Part shown: positions 1 through 9,999 of the stretch, one piece after another
How positions within the stretch are numbered: position 1 is the first letter of the stretch
Layout: each line of letters opens with the position of its first letter
NCBI GenBank assembly: GCA_900471605.1
Contig: UCEY01000026.1
Location: 62,001 to 126,000, forward strand
Origin: Hyphomicrobiales bacterium
GTDB lineage: Bacteria; Pseudomonadota; Alphaproteobacteria; Rhizobiales; Rhizobiaceae
Direction: 5' to 3'
DNA length: 64,000 nt
Translations under genes and position numbers: made by a program
The notes under the pieces: model-generated
Told to the model about the DNA's origin: nothing
What the model saw: the letters and a program-made list of their open reading frames with translations, nothing else
The model's database searches: none

Positions 1-143
1 CGTCGTTTCCGTTATCCCTCCCTCCTGGTTGTAGCATTCAAGGGTTACGTGGTTGTAAAGAAGGTTTCGAAGGTTTTAATCAGCTTCTTTCATGGCTCAC
101 ATTCAAGCTTTGTGCTTGAAACGGCGTCACAGTTTAGACATAG

Positions 144-1409
<1,266 letters not shown>

Positions 1410-1431
1410 GCCGGCCCGACCCGATCAGCAG

Positions 1432-1457
1432 AGCCCGCCGGCGACGGCGGGCTTTTG
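1432..1457 (+). terminator. Rho-independent terminator of aatA
   Basis: Perfect 9-bp stem AGCCCGCCG / CGGCGGGCT with loop GCGA, followed by TTT. It sits between aatA and the convergent sugar dehydrogenase gene, so it may serve both strands. Confidence 0.8.
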
Positions 1458-1463
1458 CGTTCA

Positions 1464-2690
1464 TCAGCTTTTCGTCAGCTTCACGATCGTCGATTCTCCG
1501 CCGCCGCGCTGTTCGGTCACCGCATAAACCGCGCCGTCGGGGCCGACCTTGACGTCGCGGATACGGGCGCCGAGCGGCACGCGTTCCTCATAGGCAACCT
1601 TGTCGCCATCCATATGGACGACCACGATGCCTTGCGCGGCCAGGCCGCCGATCAGGAAGGAGTTCTTCCATTCGGGGATGGCGTCGCCGTCGTAATAGGC
1701 CATGCCGGAGGGGGCGATAACCGGGTCCCAGAAATAGACCGGTTGCTCGGTCTCCTTCATGGCGGTGATGCCCTTGCCGATCGGCCGGCCGCTGTAATCG
1801 ATGCCGTAGGTGACTTCCGGCCAGCCATAGTTCTTGCCGGCCTCCGGGCGGTTCAGTTCGTCGCCGCCGCGCGGTCCGTGTTCGACCGTCCAGAGGCGAC
1901 CCTTGCCGTCAAGCGTGGCGGACTGGAGGTTGCGGTGGCCGAGCGACCAGATTTCCGGCCGGGAGCCCTGCCGGTTGACGAAGGGATTGTCGGGCAGCGC
2001 CTTGCCGTTCATGTCGATGCGGAAGACCTTGCCGAGGCCGCTCGATATATCCTGGGCCTGCACGCGGGGCTGCGGATCGGAGCGTTCGCCGACGGTCACG
2101 TAGAGTTCCTTGTTGGGGCCGAACACGAGGCGCGAGCCGAAATGCTTGTTGCCGTCATAGCTCGGCATCTGGCGGAAGATGATTTTGAGGTTTTCCAGCC
2201 TGCCGCCGCCGCGGTCGTCCGGCACGAGCTTTGCCGAGGCGACGGAGGTGCCGTTGCCGTCGTTTCGCTGTTCGGAGAAGGAAAAGAAGATCATCCCGCT
2301 GGTCTTGAAATCGGGAGCCAAAGCCACGTCGAGCAGGCCGCCCTGGCCGGCGGAAAGTACTTTCGGCACGCCTTCGATCTTCGGCCCGGCTTCGCCTTCT
2401 TCCGAGATGATGTGCATGGCGCCTTGCTTGGCGGTCACCAGCATGCGGCCGTCGGGCAGGAATTCCATGGCCCAGAGATGCGGAAGGTTTTCCGCAATGA
2501 CGTCCTGCGTGATCTTCGGCATGGTTTGAGGCTGAGGGGCACGGGTCTGGTTGGCGAAGGCCGGCTGCTGATTGCTGGCATTCGGGGCTTTGGTTTCCGC
2601 GGGCTGTCCGGCGCTTTGGGCAAGAACGGGGCCGGTAACCAGCGCGACGGACAGGACAGTGCCGGTCAGGAGAAGACTGAGACGTTTCAT
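1464..2690 (-). CDS. Soluble PQQ-dependent aldose sugar dehydrogenase (YliI/Asd family), exported
   Basis: About 408 aa starting at the ATG at 2690, which has GGAG 8 nt upstream; a longer in-frame extension to 2780 has no ribosome site. The first 25 residues (MKRLSLLLTG..., ending VLAQ) form a signal peptide, so the enzyme is periplasmic. The rest matches the GSDH beta-propeller family: ENLPHLWAMEFLPDGRMLVT, GEGGLLDVAL-like SAGQGGLLDVALAPDF, WSLGHRNLQS, WTVEHGPRGGDELN and YGWPEVTYG. Family members oxidise aldose sugars using PQQ and Ca2+. The region after the signal peptide is a short Q/N/P-rich linker. The exact sugar cannot be read from the sequence. Confidence 0.9.
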   Translation of the reverse strand: MKRLSLLLTGTVLSVALVTGPVLAQSAGQPAETKAPNASNQQPAFANQTRAPQPQTMPKITQDVIAENLPHLWAMEFLPDGRMLVTAKQGAMHIISEEGEAGPKIEGVPKVLSAGQGGLLDVALAPDFKTSGMIFFSFSEQRNDGNGTSVASAKLVPDDRGGGRLENLKIIFRQMPSYDGNKHFGSRLVFGPNKELYVTVGERSDPQPRVQAQDISSGLGKVFRIDMNGKALPDNPFVNRQGSRPEIWSLGHRNLQSATLDGKGRLWTVEHGPRGGDELNRPEAGKNYGWPEVTYGIDYSGRPIGKGITAMKETEQPVYFWDPVIAPSGMAYYDGDAIPEWKNSFLIGGLAAQGIVVVHMDGDKVAYEERVPLGARIRDVKVGPDGAVYAVTEQRGGGESTIVKLTKS

Positions 2691-2848
2691 CGTGGACTCC
2701 TTACATGCGGCGGTATCGACCGCCGGGGCCTTGAACGACACTCCAGCACGCGGTGAAAGAGTATCGGCGATTGCCCTCATCTAGGGCGTTTATCGGCAAA
2801 GCACCCAACACGGCCCGTTCAAGATTAGTTTATTGACGCGCCGGCAAT

Positions 2849-2875
2849 GAAAAGCCCGCCGGCAAAGGCGGGCTT
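2849..2875 (-). terminator. Rho-independent terminator of the DUF3597 gene
   Basis: 9-bp stem AAGCCCGCC / GGCGGGCTT. Read on the minus strand the stem ends in TTTT, so it terminates the gene at 2942-3373. Confidence 0.7.
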
Positions 2876-2941
2876 CCGGCCTCGGAATCTGCGGCCGGTC
2901 AGCCGACGAGGCGCTGCCGATCGGCCGCAAGAAGCCGCTGT

Positions 2942-3373
2942 TCAGTCTGCAAGCTCGGCCGGCACCTTGCCGCCGTTTTCGGCGAGCTTCTTCATCAGCG
3001 CCTTGTGGAGCCAGACGTTCATCGTCGCGGAATCGTTGGTGTCCCCGCTATAGTGTAGTTCGGCGGCGAGTTCCTTGCGGGCCGTAAGACTGGAATCGAG
3101 GTCGAGCGCCTTCATGAGATCGACGATCGATTTGCGCCAGTCGAGCTTCTGGCCGCTCTTCTTGACGGCCGCGTCGAGTATCGGAGTGATGTCCACGGGG
3201 CCGGATGAGGCAGGGGCGGATGCTGCAGGTGCCGCCGAAGGGATTGGCGTCGGATTGGACGCCGGGGCGGCGGAAGCGGAAACCGGAGCGGCCGGTTTCA
3301 GAGGTTCGGCGGCAGGTGCCGCTTCGGCATGGCCGCCCCAGATCGCGTTCTTGATCTTGTCGAATACACCCAT
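2942..3373 (-). CDS. DUF3597 domain protein
   Basis: 143 aa. The N-terminus MGVFDKIKNAIWG is followed by a long Ala/Pro-rich low-complexity linker (about residues 17-58). The C-terminal DUF3597 domain (about 60-143) has the characteristic VDITPILDAAVKKSGQKLDW, SIVDLMKALDLDSSLTARKELA and the D-S-A-x-MN-x-WLHKALM stretch. The family resembles LysM-linked helical domains, but its function is unknown. There is no signal peptide. The gene stands alone, with its own terminator just downstream. Confidence 0.85.
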   Translation of the reverse strand: MGVFDKIKNAIWGGHAEAAPAAEPLKPAAPVSASAAPASNPTPIPSAAPAASAPASSGPVDITPILDAAVKKSGQKLDWRKSIVDLMKALDLDSSLTARKELAAELHYSGDTNDSATMNVWLHKALMKKLAENGGKVPAELAD

Positions 3374-3438
3374 CTTGCAGTCTCCCTTGAGTTTATCTGT
3401 TAGGAGAACGTCGGGCGGGTTCAGGAATTCTCAAGAGG

Positions 3439-3470
3439 CCGGCCGCAGTTAAATCAATAGCTGCGGCCGG
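3439..3470 (-). terminator. Hairpin downstream of the MetE-like gene, probable terminator
   Basis: Perfect 10-bp stem CCGGCCGCAG / CTGCGGCCGG with a 12-nt AT-rich loop, starting 8 bp beyond the stop of the MetE-like gene. There is no clear T-run after it on the minus strand, so termination is likely but not certain. Confidence 0.5.
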
Positions 3471-3478
3471 GGAAGGGA

Positions 3479-4597
3479 TCAGGCCGTGCCCCAGATGGCT
3501 TCGGCGGTCTTGACGACGAGTTCAAGCTTGCGCTTCTGGTCGTCCTCGGTGATCGAGTTGCCTTCTTCGGTCGAGGCGAAACCGCACTGCGGCGCGATGC
3601 CGAGCTGGTCGATGTCGACGAATTTGGAGGCCTCGTCGAAGTGACGACGGAGGCTGTCGAGCGTTTCCAGTTCACCGGTCTTGGTGGTGATGAAGCCTGG
3701 ATAGACGCGCTGCTTGGAACCCTTCTGGAGCAGGGAGAGCGGCTGCAGGCCGCCGGAACGCTCGGTGTCATATTCCATGAAGAACATGTCGACGCCGGTC
3801 TTGTTGAAGATCGCGTCGGCCGCCGCATCGTAGCCGCCTTCGGCAGCCCAGGTGGAGCGGAAGTTGCCGCGGCACATGTGCATGCCGATCAGCATGTCCT
3901 TCGGGCGGTCCTTGATCGCTTCGTGCATGGTTTCGGCGTACTTCTGGATCAGCCAGTCCGGATCGTAGCCTTCCTCACGCTTCATGGCGCGCTGCTTCTC
4001 GTCGCCGAGATAGGCGAAATAGATGTCATCCATCTGCAGATAGCGGCAGCCGGCGTCGTAGAACTTCTGCACGGCCTTGGCATAGGTGCGGGCGAGGGCC
4101 GCGAAAAGTGCTTCCTGATCCTGGTATTCCGGATAGGTCACGTCGGCGCGGGCGGTGCGGTAATGCGCAACGCTCGGGCCGGGGATGGAGATCTTCGGCG
4201 TCACCTTGGTGTTGGCGGCGAGGAACTTGAAGTGTTCCAGATGCGGGTGATCGTCCGGGAAGTCGAGCTTGCCGTTGATGGTCGGGAAGGTCGGCGGCAG
4301 CTTGACGCCGTGGAAAGTGACACCCTTGTGGGCTTCGCGGGTGACGAATTCCATGCCGTCGAGCAGGCCGAGGAAGTCGTAATGCCAGAAGTGGCGGCGG
4401 GCTTCCCCATCGGTCACGACCTTCAGGCCGACGCTTTCCTGCAGCTTGATCAGGTCCTTGATGCCTTCGTCTTCGACGGCCTTCAATTCCTCGGCGGAAA
4501 TGCTCTTGTCTTCGTAAAATTTCTTGCGGGCGTCCTTGATGGAAGCGGGACGCAGCAGCGAACCGACGTGGTCGGCTCTGTAGGGAGGTGTAGACAT
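3479..4597 (-). CDS. Cobalamin-independent methionine synthase C-terminal-like protein (MetE family, short form)
   Basis: 372 aa from the ATG at 4597, with AAGGAG 8 nt upstream. Full MetE is about 750 aa; this protein matches only the catalytic C-terminal barrel. The zinc ligands of the family are all present: H240 and C242 in HMCRG, E275 in FFMEYD and C338 in APQCGFAS. It should therefore bind Zn2+ and activate a thiol such as homocysteine, but it lacks the N-terminal half that helps bind the polyglutamated folate. The methyl donor is thus unknown and it may not be the housekeeping methionine synthase. A GC-rich leader with a stem-loop (arms GCTGGTT/AACCGGC, about 4633-4649) lies upstream. 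Confidence 0.85.
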   Translation of the reverse strand: MSTPPYRADHVGSLLRPASIKDARKKFYEDKSISAEELKAVEDEGIKDLIKLQESVGLKVVTDGEARRHFWHYDFLGLLDGMEFVTREAHKGVTFHGVKLPPTFPTINGKLDFPDDHPHLEHFKFLAANTKVTPKISIPGPSVAHYRTARADVTYPEYQDQEALFAALARTYAKAVQKFYDAGCRYLQMDDIYFAYLGDEKQRAMKREEGYDPDWLIQKYAETMHEAIKDRPKDMLIGMHMCRGNFRSTWAAEGGYDAAADAIFNKTGVDMFFMEYDTERSGGLQPLSLLQKGSKQRVYPGFITTKTGELETLDSLRRHFDEASKFVDIDQLGIAPQCGFASTEEGNSITEDDQKRKLELVVKTAEAIWGTA

Positions 4598-4765
4598 CTC
4601 AAAATCTCCTTCATGCGCAACAGGGTGGCCGCGCCAAATTCCGGAACGCCGGTTCGAAACCAGCCTTCGCCGCGCGGACACGACCATATTTCAGACATTG
4701 ATTCAACCTCTTCCCGATCCGATTCCGTTCCCGCTTGCAAGTCCTTGATGCGGAATCGGATTTGC

Positions 4766-5893
4766 CTAGAGGCCGACGGCCGTCAGCATCACGAAGGTCG
4801 CAAAGAGGACGAAATGGGTCATGCCCTCAATGGCGTTGGTCTGGCCGTCATTGAGGTTGATAGCCGCGACAACGAGGGTGATCGCGACCATCACGGTCTG
4901 CACCGGCGTCATGGCCATGATGAAGGGTTGGCCGCTGTAGAGGGCGATGCCTTCCATGACGGGGACGGTCAGGATGACGGTCGAGAGCGAAGCGCCCATG
5001 GCGATGTTGACGACGGACTGCATGCGGTTGCGCAGAGCCGCGCGCAGGGCGGTCAGGATTTCGGGGGCTGCGGAAATCGCCGCGACCACGACCGCCATCA
5101 GCGTCAGCGGCGCCCCGCTGCCCTCCAGCCCGGCATTCATGAGCGTGGACATGAACTCCGCGAGGAAGCCGATGATCAGCACGCCGGCCAGAATGATGCC
5201 GATGGAGATCGCGGCGGATTCCGTCCCGGCCTCGTTCTGCGGCGTTTGGGTGCCGGTGGCCGGCTTGACGGTGCGGGGATAGGTGTAACTGAAGAAATAG
5301 CTGTGCGGACCGACCTGCATTTTCAGGAAAACCGCGTAGAGCGCGATCATCGCGCAGATCGTGAAGGCGGAATAGTAGTGCCAGCGGTCGCCGGGGATGA
5401 ATTCCGGGACGATCATGGAAATGCCCATGGCCGTCAGGATCATCACGCTGTAGGTGCGGCTGGAATCGTCGTTATAGGGCTGCTCGCCATGGCGCAGGCC
5501 GCCGAGCAGGGCGGCGAGCCCGAGGATGCCGTTGATATCGAGCATCACGGCAGCATAGATCGTGTCGCGCACCAGGGTCGGGGAACTGGTATTGCCCATC
5601 ATGATGGCAAGGATCAGCACTTCGACCGCCACCGCCGACAGCGTCAGGATCATCGTGCCATAGGGATCGCCGACCTTGTGGGCCAGCATTTCGGCATGAT
5701 GGGCGACCCGGGTCGAGGCGAGGATGATGATGCCGATCAGGGCGGCGGCCGCGATCAGCGAAGCCGTCTTGCCGGCTTCGAGTACGGCGTGCTCGACGGA
5801 ATAGGCGACGACGCCCGAGGCCAGCGCGACGACGAGAAATCTTTCCTGCCTCAGCAGGGACAACAAACCCACGTTCCACTCCTGACCTTGCAC
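4766..5893 (-). CDS. chaA: Calcium/proton antiporter, ChaA-like (CaCA superfamily)
   Basis: 375 aa inner-membrane protein with about 11 hydrophobic segments. Two CaCA alpha-repeat motifs are visible: GDPYGTMILTLSAVAVEVL near residues 75-95 and AAPEILTALRAALRNRMQ near 275-292, followed by NIAMGASLSTV. Family members exchange Ca2+ (or Na+/K+) for H+ across the inner membrane. The start at 5893 (MQGQEWNVG) is the one the hydrophobicity pattern supports. The gene is on the same strand as the MetE-like gene but 168 bp upstream of it, so they are probably transcribed separately. The ion specificity is inferred from the family only. Confidence 0.85.
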   Translation of the reverse strand: MQGQEWNVGLLSLLRQERFLVVALASGVVAYSVEHAVLEAGKTASLIAAAALIGIIILASTRVAHHAEMLAHKVGDPYGTMILTLSAVAVEVLILAIMMGNTSSPTLVRDTIYAAVMLDINGILGLAALLGGLRHGEQPYNDDSSRTYSVMILTAMGISMIVPEFIPGDRWHYYSAFTICAMIALYAVFLKMQVGPHSYFFSYTYPRTVKPATGTQTPQNEAGTESAAISIGIILAGVLIIGFLAEFMSTLMNAGLEGSGAPLTLMAVVVAAISAAPEILTALRAALRNRMQSVVNIAMGASLSTVILTVPVMEGIALYSGQPFIMAMTPVQTVMVAITLVVAAINLNDGQTNAIEGMTHFVLFATFVMLTAVGL

Positions 5894-6107
5894 CCGGCGC
5901 TAATCTAACGCGGCAACCTGCGGCATCAAGCATGGTTCCCTTTTCGCCTCAAGGATTTGCGGTCCTGCGCCTTTGATGACATACTTTGCGGCGTGATTTG
6001 CGATGTGGCTTGGAACCTCGTGGCACCTTTTTCGATTTTTCACACCGATGCCGCGACAGGACAAAGATCCAAATGGATCGAGGCAGCCATGAAAGACAGG
6101 AGGGAGT

Positions 6108-6371
6108 ATGACCAAGGTTACCTATAAAGTCGTGCCGCATGACGGCGGCTGGGCCTATCGCCAGGGCGACGTCTATTCTGAAACCTTTCCCAGCCATTCC
6201 GACGCCTTGCAGGCGGCCCGCATCGTCGCGGCCGAACAGCAGGTCGGCGGAGAGGCGGAAGAGATCAGCTGGCAGGATGAAAAAGGCATCTGGCACAGTG
6301 AATACAGCGACGGTGGCGACCGGCCCGAGGCCGAGGTCATGGACGGCGACGAAGGGTCGACCACCCACTGA
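6108..6371 (+). CDS. DUF2188 domain protein
   Basis: 87 aa, small and acidic. It fits DUF2188: VTYKVVPHDGGWAYRQGD followed by TFPSHSDALQAARIVAAEQ, the usual pattern of a short beta-sheet around a Gly-Gly-Trp motif and one helix. GGAGG lies just before the ATG. Function is unknown. The stop is 3 bp from the stop of the convergent LysR gene. Confidence 0.8.
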   Translation: MTKVTYKVVPHDGGWAYRQGDVYSETFPSHSDALQAARIVAAEQQVGGEAEEISWQDEKGIWHSEYSDGGDRPEAEVMDGDEGSTTH

Positions 6372-6374
6372 ACG

Positions 6375-7283
6375 TCAGTCGCGGACATAATCCAGCAGGC
6401 CTTTGACGAGTGCGTCGAAAGTGACCCGCCAGCGGGGTGACGACTTCAGGTTTTCATGCATGGCGACCCAGGTATCGAGCGGCAGTTCGAAAACCTCGGG
6501 CAGCACCCGGACCAGATCCGTGTCGCGCTTGGCGAGACCGACCTGGCAGATGCCGATACCGACGCCGCCGCGGATCGCCGCAAGTTGCGCGAGATTGTTG
6601 TCCGCGCGGTAACTCCAGCGGATATGATCGAGGTCAGGGAAGGCCGGGGCCGCGATGCGGATACGGTCCGCGGCAGCGCGCACGAAGGCGGTGCGCCGGT
6701 CGAAGCCGATCAGCCGGTGCGTCGCCAGATCTTGCGCGCTTTGCGGAACTCCATGCCGATCCAGATAGCGGCGATGGGCAAAAAGCCCGAGAGGGATCCC
6801 GCCGATATGGCGGGCGACAAGCGCATCCTGTGCAGGACTGGCCATGCGCACCGCGATATCCGATTCACGCTTCAAAAGATCCTCAAGAGAATCCGACAAG
6901 GACAATTCGAGTTCCAGGCCGGGATGCTCGTCCTGCAGGCAGGCGAGGATCGGCGGCAGGACTTCGACGCCGATCACCTCGCTGGCGCTGATCCTCACCG
7001 TTCCCTTGACCGCGCCGATCTCGCCCGATGCCACCCGCTGCATGGCGGCGGCGGTCATGGCGAGGTTTTCCGCATAGGGTTTCATCGCCAGCGCCGGTTC
7101 TGTCGGCAGGAGGCCCTGCTGCGAGCGGGTGAAGAGCTGGTAGCCCACCGCCTCTTCCAGCGAATCGATATGGCGACCGACGGTGGGCTGGGTCAGGCCG
7201 AGTTGGCGCGCGGCGGCCGAGAGCGAGCCGAGCTGCAGGACGGCAAGGAAGGTGCGGTAGAAATCCCAGTTTATGTCATTCAT
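6375..7283 (-). CDS. LysR-family transcriptional regulator
   Basis: 302 aa. Residues 1-60 carry the LysR winged helix-turn-helix (FLAVLQLGSLSAAARQLGLTQPTVGRHI), and the remainder is a type 2 periplasmic-binding-like effector domain. It is divergent from the epimerase gene at 7392 with a 108-bp intergenic region. By the usual LysR arrangement it probably controls that gene and itself. The effector is unknown. Confidence 0.9.
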   Translation of the reverse strand: MNDINWDFYRTFLAVLQLGSLSAAARQLGLTQPTVGRHIDSLEEAVGYQLFTRSQQGLLPTEPALAMKPYAENLAMTAAAMQRVASGEIGAVKGTVRISASEVIGVEVLPPILACLQDEHPGLELELSLSDSLEDLLKRESDIAVRMASPAQDALVARHIGGIPLGLFAHRRYLDRHGVPQSAQDLATHRLIGFDRRTAFVRAAADRIRIAAPAFPDLDHIRWSYRADNNLAQLAAIRGGVGIGICQVGLAKRDTDLVRVLPEVFELPLDTWVAMHENLKSSPRWRVTFDALVKGLLDYVRD

Positions 7284-7391
7284 TTATGTATGGATACTCG
7301 TCATTTTTCGCTAATTCCGTATACCATCCGATAGAGCGATATTCCAGCCGACGGTTCGACGAAGAACCGGGACAACCCAAGGAGTATCGCC

Positions 7392-8402
7392 ATGACCGAC
7401 ACCTCGAATGCGAAACCGATTGCCCTTGTTCTCGGCGCCACCGGCGGGATCGGCGGCCATGTGGCACGCGGCCTCGCTGCCCGCGGCTGGACCGTCCGGG
7501 CGCTCAATCGCAAGGCCGGGGAGGCGGCGAAACGCGAGCCGCGCTTCCTTTGGCTCCAGGGTGATGCGATGAATGCCGCCGACGTTCGCCGTGCCTCGCA
7601 GGATGCGAAGCTGGTCGTCCACGCGGTCAATCCGCCGGGTTACAAGGATTGGGAAAAGCTGGTCCTGCCGATGCTGGACAATACGATCGCAGCCGCCCGC
7701 GCCGTCGGCGCCCGCATCCTGCTGCCCGGCACGGTCTATAATTACGGGCCGGATGTCTTTCCCGAGATCACCGAAGAGAGCCCGCAGAACCCGGTAACCC
7801 GCAAGGGCGCGATCCGGGTGGAGCTGGAGCGGCGGCTGGAGGCTGCATCGAACGAGGGCGTGCCGGTGCTGATCGTGCGGGCAGGCGACTATTTCGGCCC
7901 GGGCGCCGCCAATAGCTGGTTCGCACAGGGCCTGGTGAAGCCTGGCAAACCGATCAAGTCGGTCAGCCGCCCGAATGCCAGGGGTGTCGGGCACCAATGG
8001 GCCTATCTGCCCGATGTGGCCGAAACCATGCTGCGGCTGATCGACCGGGAGGCCGAGCTGCCCCGCTTCGCCCGCTTCCAGATGCGTGGCTTCTGGGACC
8101 GGGACGGCAGCGAGATGATCGCGGCGATCGCCCGGGTCGCCGGACAGAAGCCGAAGGTCAAAGCGTTTCCCTGGTGGCTGCTCACGCTCGGATCGCCCTT
8201 CGTGCCGATCTTCCGCGAGCTCGGCGAGATGCGCTATCTCTGGAAAGTGCCGGTGCGGATGGGGAATGACAAGCTGCTCGCCTTTCTCGGTGAAGAACCT
8301 TCGACACCGATCGACGAGGCGGTGCGGGTCACGCTTGCCGATCTCGGCTGCATCGAGCGGAAATCGATCAAGGCTCCGGAGCCGGGAGTGTTACTGGCCT
8401 GA
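7392..8402 (+). CDS. NAD(P)-dependent epimerase/dehydratase (extended SDR, Rossmann fold)
   Basis: 336 aa. The N-terminal ALVLGATGGIGGHVARGL is a GxxGxxG dinucleotide-binding motif. HAVNPPGYKDW and LLPGTVYNYGPD follow in the positions expected for an atypical extended SDR. The usual YxxxK pair is not obvious: RKGAIRVELE occupies the place of the catalytic helix. The protein may thus be an NmrA/epimerase-like binding protein rather than an active dehydrogenase. AAGGAG precedes the ATG by 8 nt. The gene is divergent from a LysR regulator, so it is probably induced by that regulator's ligand. Substrate unknown. Confidence 0.85.
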   Translation: MTDTSNAKPIALVLGATGGIGGHVARGLAARGWTVRALNRKAGEAAKREPRFLWLQGDAMNAADVRRASQDAKLVVHAVNPPGYKDWEKLVLPMLDNTIAAARAVGARILLPGTVYNYGPDVFPEITEESPQNPVTRKGAIRVELERRLEAASNEGVPVLIVRAGDYFGPGAANSWFAQGLVKPGKPIKSVSRPNARGVGHQWAYLPDVAETMLRLIDREAELPRFARFQMRGFWDRDGSEMIAAIARVAGQKPKVKAFPWWLLTLGSPFVPIFRELGEMRYLWKVPVRMGNDKLLAFLGEEPSTPIDEAVRVTLADLGCIERKSIKAPEPGVLLA

Positions 8403-8417
8403 ACAATATCCTCAAAA

Positions 8418-8447
8418 GGAAAAGGCCGCTTTTGGGCGGCCTTTTCC
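8418..8447. terminator. Bidirectional terminator between the epimerase and OYE genes
   Basis: Perfect 12-bp stem GGAAAAGGCCGC / GCGGCCTTTTCC with a 6-nt loop, A-rich on one side and T-rich on the other. It lies between two convergent genes and can end transcripts from both. Confidence 0.8.
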
Positions 8448-8455
8448 GATATTCA

Positions 8456-9577
8456 TCAGGCGACTGCTTCGAGCGCCGGGTAGTCTGTATAGCCCTTGGC
8501 GCCGCCGCCGTAGAATGTGGACTTGTCGGCTTCGTTGAGCGGTGTGTCGTCCCGGAAGCGCTGGACGAGGTCCGGGTTGGCGAGGAAGAGCTTGCCGAAG
8601 GCGACGGCGTCGGCATAACCGCTTTCCACGGCCTTGCCGGCGCTTTCGCGATCGTAGCCGTTGTTGACCAGCCAGCCGCCGGTGCCGCCTGCCTTGCGGT
8701 AAATGTCCTTCAGTTCCTGGTAGTCGAAGGGCTTGTCGCCCTGGAAGAAGGCGCGGTCGCCGCCGGTCGCACCCTCGACGACGTGGATGAAGGAGAGGCC
8801 GCGGGGGCCGAGCTGTTCGACGACATAGTTGAAGACGGCCTGCGGGTTCGGATCGCTGACGCCATTTGCGGGCGTCACCGGCGACAGGCGGATGCCGACG
8901 CGGCCGGCGCCGATTTCCCTGGTCACTGCATCGACGACTTCGAGCACGAAGCGTGCGCGGTTTTCGATCGAACCACCGTATTCGTCAGTGCGCTGGTTGG
9001 CGCCCGACTTCAGGAACTGGTCGATCAGGTAGCCGTTGGCGCCGTGGATTTCGATACCATCGAAGCCGGCGTCGATCGCGGCGCGGGCGCCTTTGGCGAA
9101 ATCGGCGACGATGCCGGGGATTTCAGAACGTTCCAGCGCGCGGGGAGCGGACGTATCGACAAAGGCTCCGCTGCCGTCCGGATTGATGATGTAGGTCTTG
9201 CCGCCGGCGGGAATGGCCGAGGGAGCAACCGGAGCGCCGCCGTTCGGCTGCAGCGAGACATGCGAGACGCGGCCGACATGCCAGATCTGGGTGACGATCT
9301 TGCCGCCCCTGCGATGAACGGCTTCGGTCACCTTCTTCCAGCCTTCGATCGCCTGCGGCAGGTAGAGACCCGGTACATCCGCATAACCCTGGCCCTGCTG
9401 GGTGATCGGGGTGCCTTCGGTAACGATCAGGCCGGCGGTGGCGCGTTGTTCGTAATAGGTGACGTTGAGGTCGTTGGGGATCGCTTTCGGCGAACGGTTG
9501 CGCGTCAGGGGAGCCATGACGACGCGGTTCGAAAGTTCGATATCACCGAACCTGATCGGATCAAAAATGCTGGCCAT
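8456..9577 (-). CDS. Old Yellow Enzyme family alkene reductase (NemA-like)
   Basis: 373 aa from the ATG at 9577 (AAGGAA upstream). This is the full length of an FMN-dependent OYE. Visible landmarks are VMAPLTRNRS (FMN binding), TQIWHVGRVSH, and the substrate triad in HGANGYLIDQFL: H178, N181 and Y183. The family reduces activated C=C bonds of enals, maleimides and nitro-compounds with NAD(P)H. The gene follows an ArsR-type regulator by 38 bp on the same strand, which suggests an electrophile-inducible operon. It lies next to the sRNA/lsrB/trxB redox block, consistent with detoxifying reactive electrophiles. The physiological substrate is not known. Confidence 0.93.
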   Translation of the reverse strand: MASIFDPIRFGDIELSNRVVMAPLTRNRSPKAIPNDLNVTYYEQRATAGLIVTEGTPITQQGQGYADVPGLYLPQAIEGWKKVTEAVHRRGGKIVTQIWHVGRVSHVSLQPNGGAPVAPSAIPAGGKTYIINPDGSGAFVDTSAPRALERSEIPGIVADFAKGARAAIDAGFDGIEIHGANGYLIDQFLKSGANQRTDEYGGSIENRARFVLEVVDAVTREIGAGRVGIRLSPVTPANGVSDPNPQAVFNYVVEQLGPRGLSFIHVVEGATGGDRAFFQGDKPFDYQELKDIYRKAGGTGGWLVNNGYDRESAGKAVESGYADAVAFGKLFLANPDLVQRFRDDTPLNEADKSTFYGGGAKGYTDYPALEAVA

Positions 9578-9615
9578 CGGAAATTCCTTATGCGGTTGGG
9601 AGGAGGCGGGTCCGA

Positions 9616-9912
9616 TCAAAGGGTTGATCGGAGCTCTTCGAGGAAGGCCGCGATATTGTGTTCATCGCGGTGGTAGAATGCCCATTGGCCGACGCGGTCG
9701 ATCTTGACCAGGCCGGCTTTTTCGAGCGTCGAAAGATGCGCCGAGACCGTGGATTGGGAGAGGCCGCAGCGTTTTTCGAACTGGCTGGCGCAGATGCCCA
9801 TTGCGAGCGGGTGCGCCTGATCGGAGAAATGGCGTTCCGGCTCCTTCATCCATTCCAGGAATTCGACCCGGGCCGGATGGGCCAGCGCTTTGAGAATTTC
9901 CGTCTTGTCCAT
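9616..9912 (-). CDS. ArsR-family winged-helix regulator
   Basis: 98 aa. The winged HTH is clear: LKALAHPARVEFLEWM, then CGLSQSTVSAHLSTLEKAGLVKIDRVGQWAFYHRDE. Two cysteines (C41 in GICASQF and C49 in KRCGLS) lie just before and within the recognition region and could be redox or electrophile sensors, but the classical CxC metal site of ArsR is absent. It sits immediately upstream of the OYE gene on the same strand and probably represses it. I recall the same type of gene (SMc01226) beside the tandem sRNAs in S. meliloti. Confidence 0.88.
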   Translation of the reverse strand: MDKTEILKALAHPARVEFLEWMKEPERHFSDQAHPLAMGICASQFEKRCGLSQSTVSAHLSTLEKAGLVKIDRVGQWAFYHRDEHNIAAFLEELRSTL

Positions 9913-9999
9913 CGTCGGGATCCATATCGGAGTTTATCGATATATAGATCGTCTGAGGCCGATTTAAAGGAAGCAGTTTGCAGAGAAACGAAGGATCGT

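Noticed and set aside
102..120. 7-bp hairpin upstream of aatA
   Set aside because: Short and isolated, without a T-run or similarity to a known leader; not enough to call a regulatory element.
3641..5908. A 755-codon plus-strand frame across the MetE-like and ChaA genes
   Set aside because: Spans two real minus-strand genes and their intergenic region, with no recognisable domain; a codon-bias artefact.
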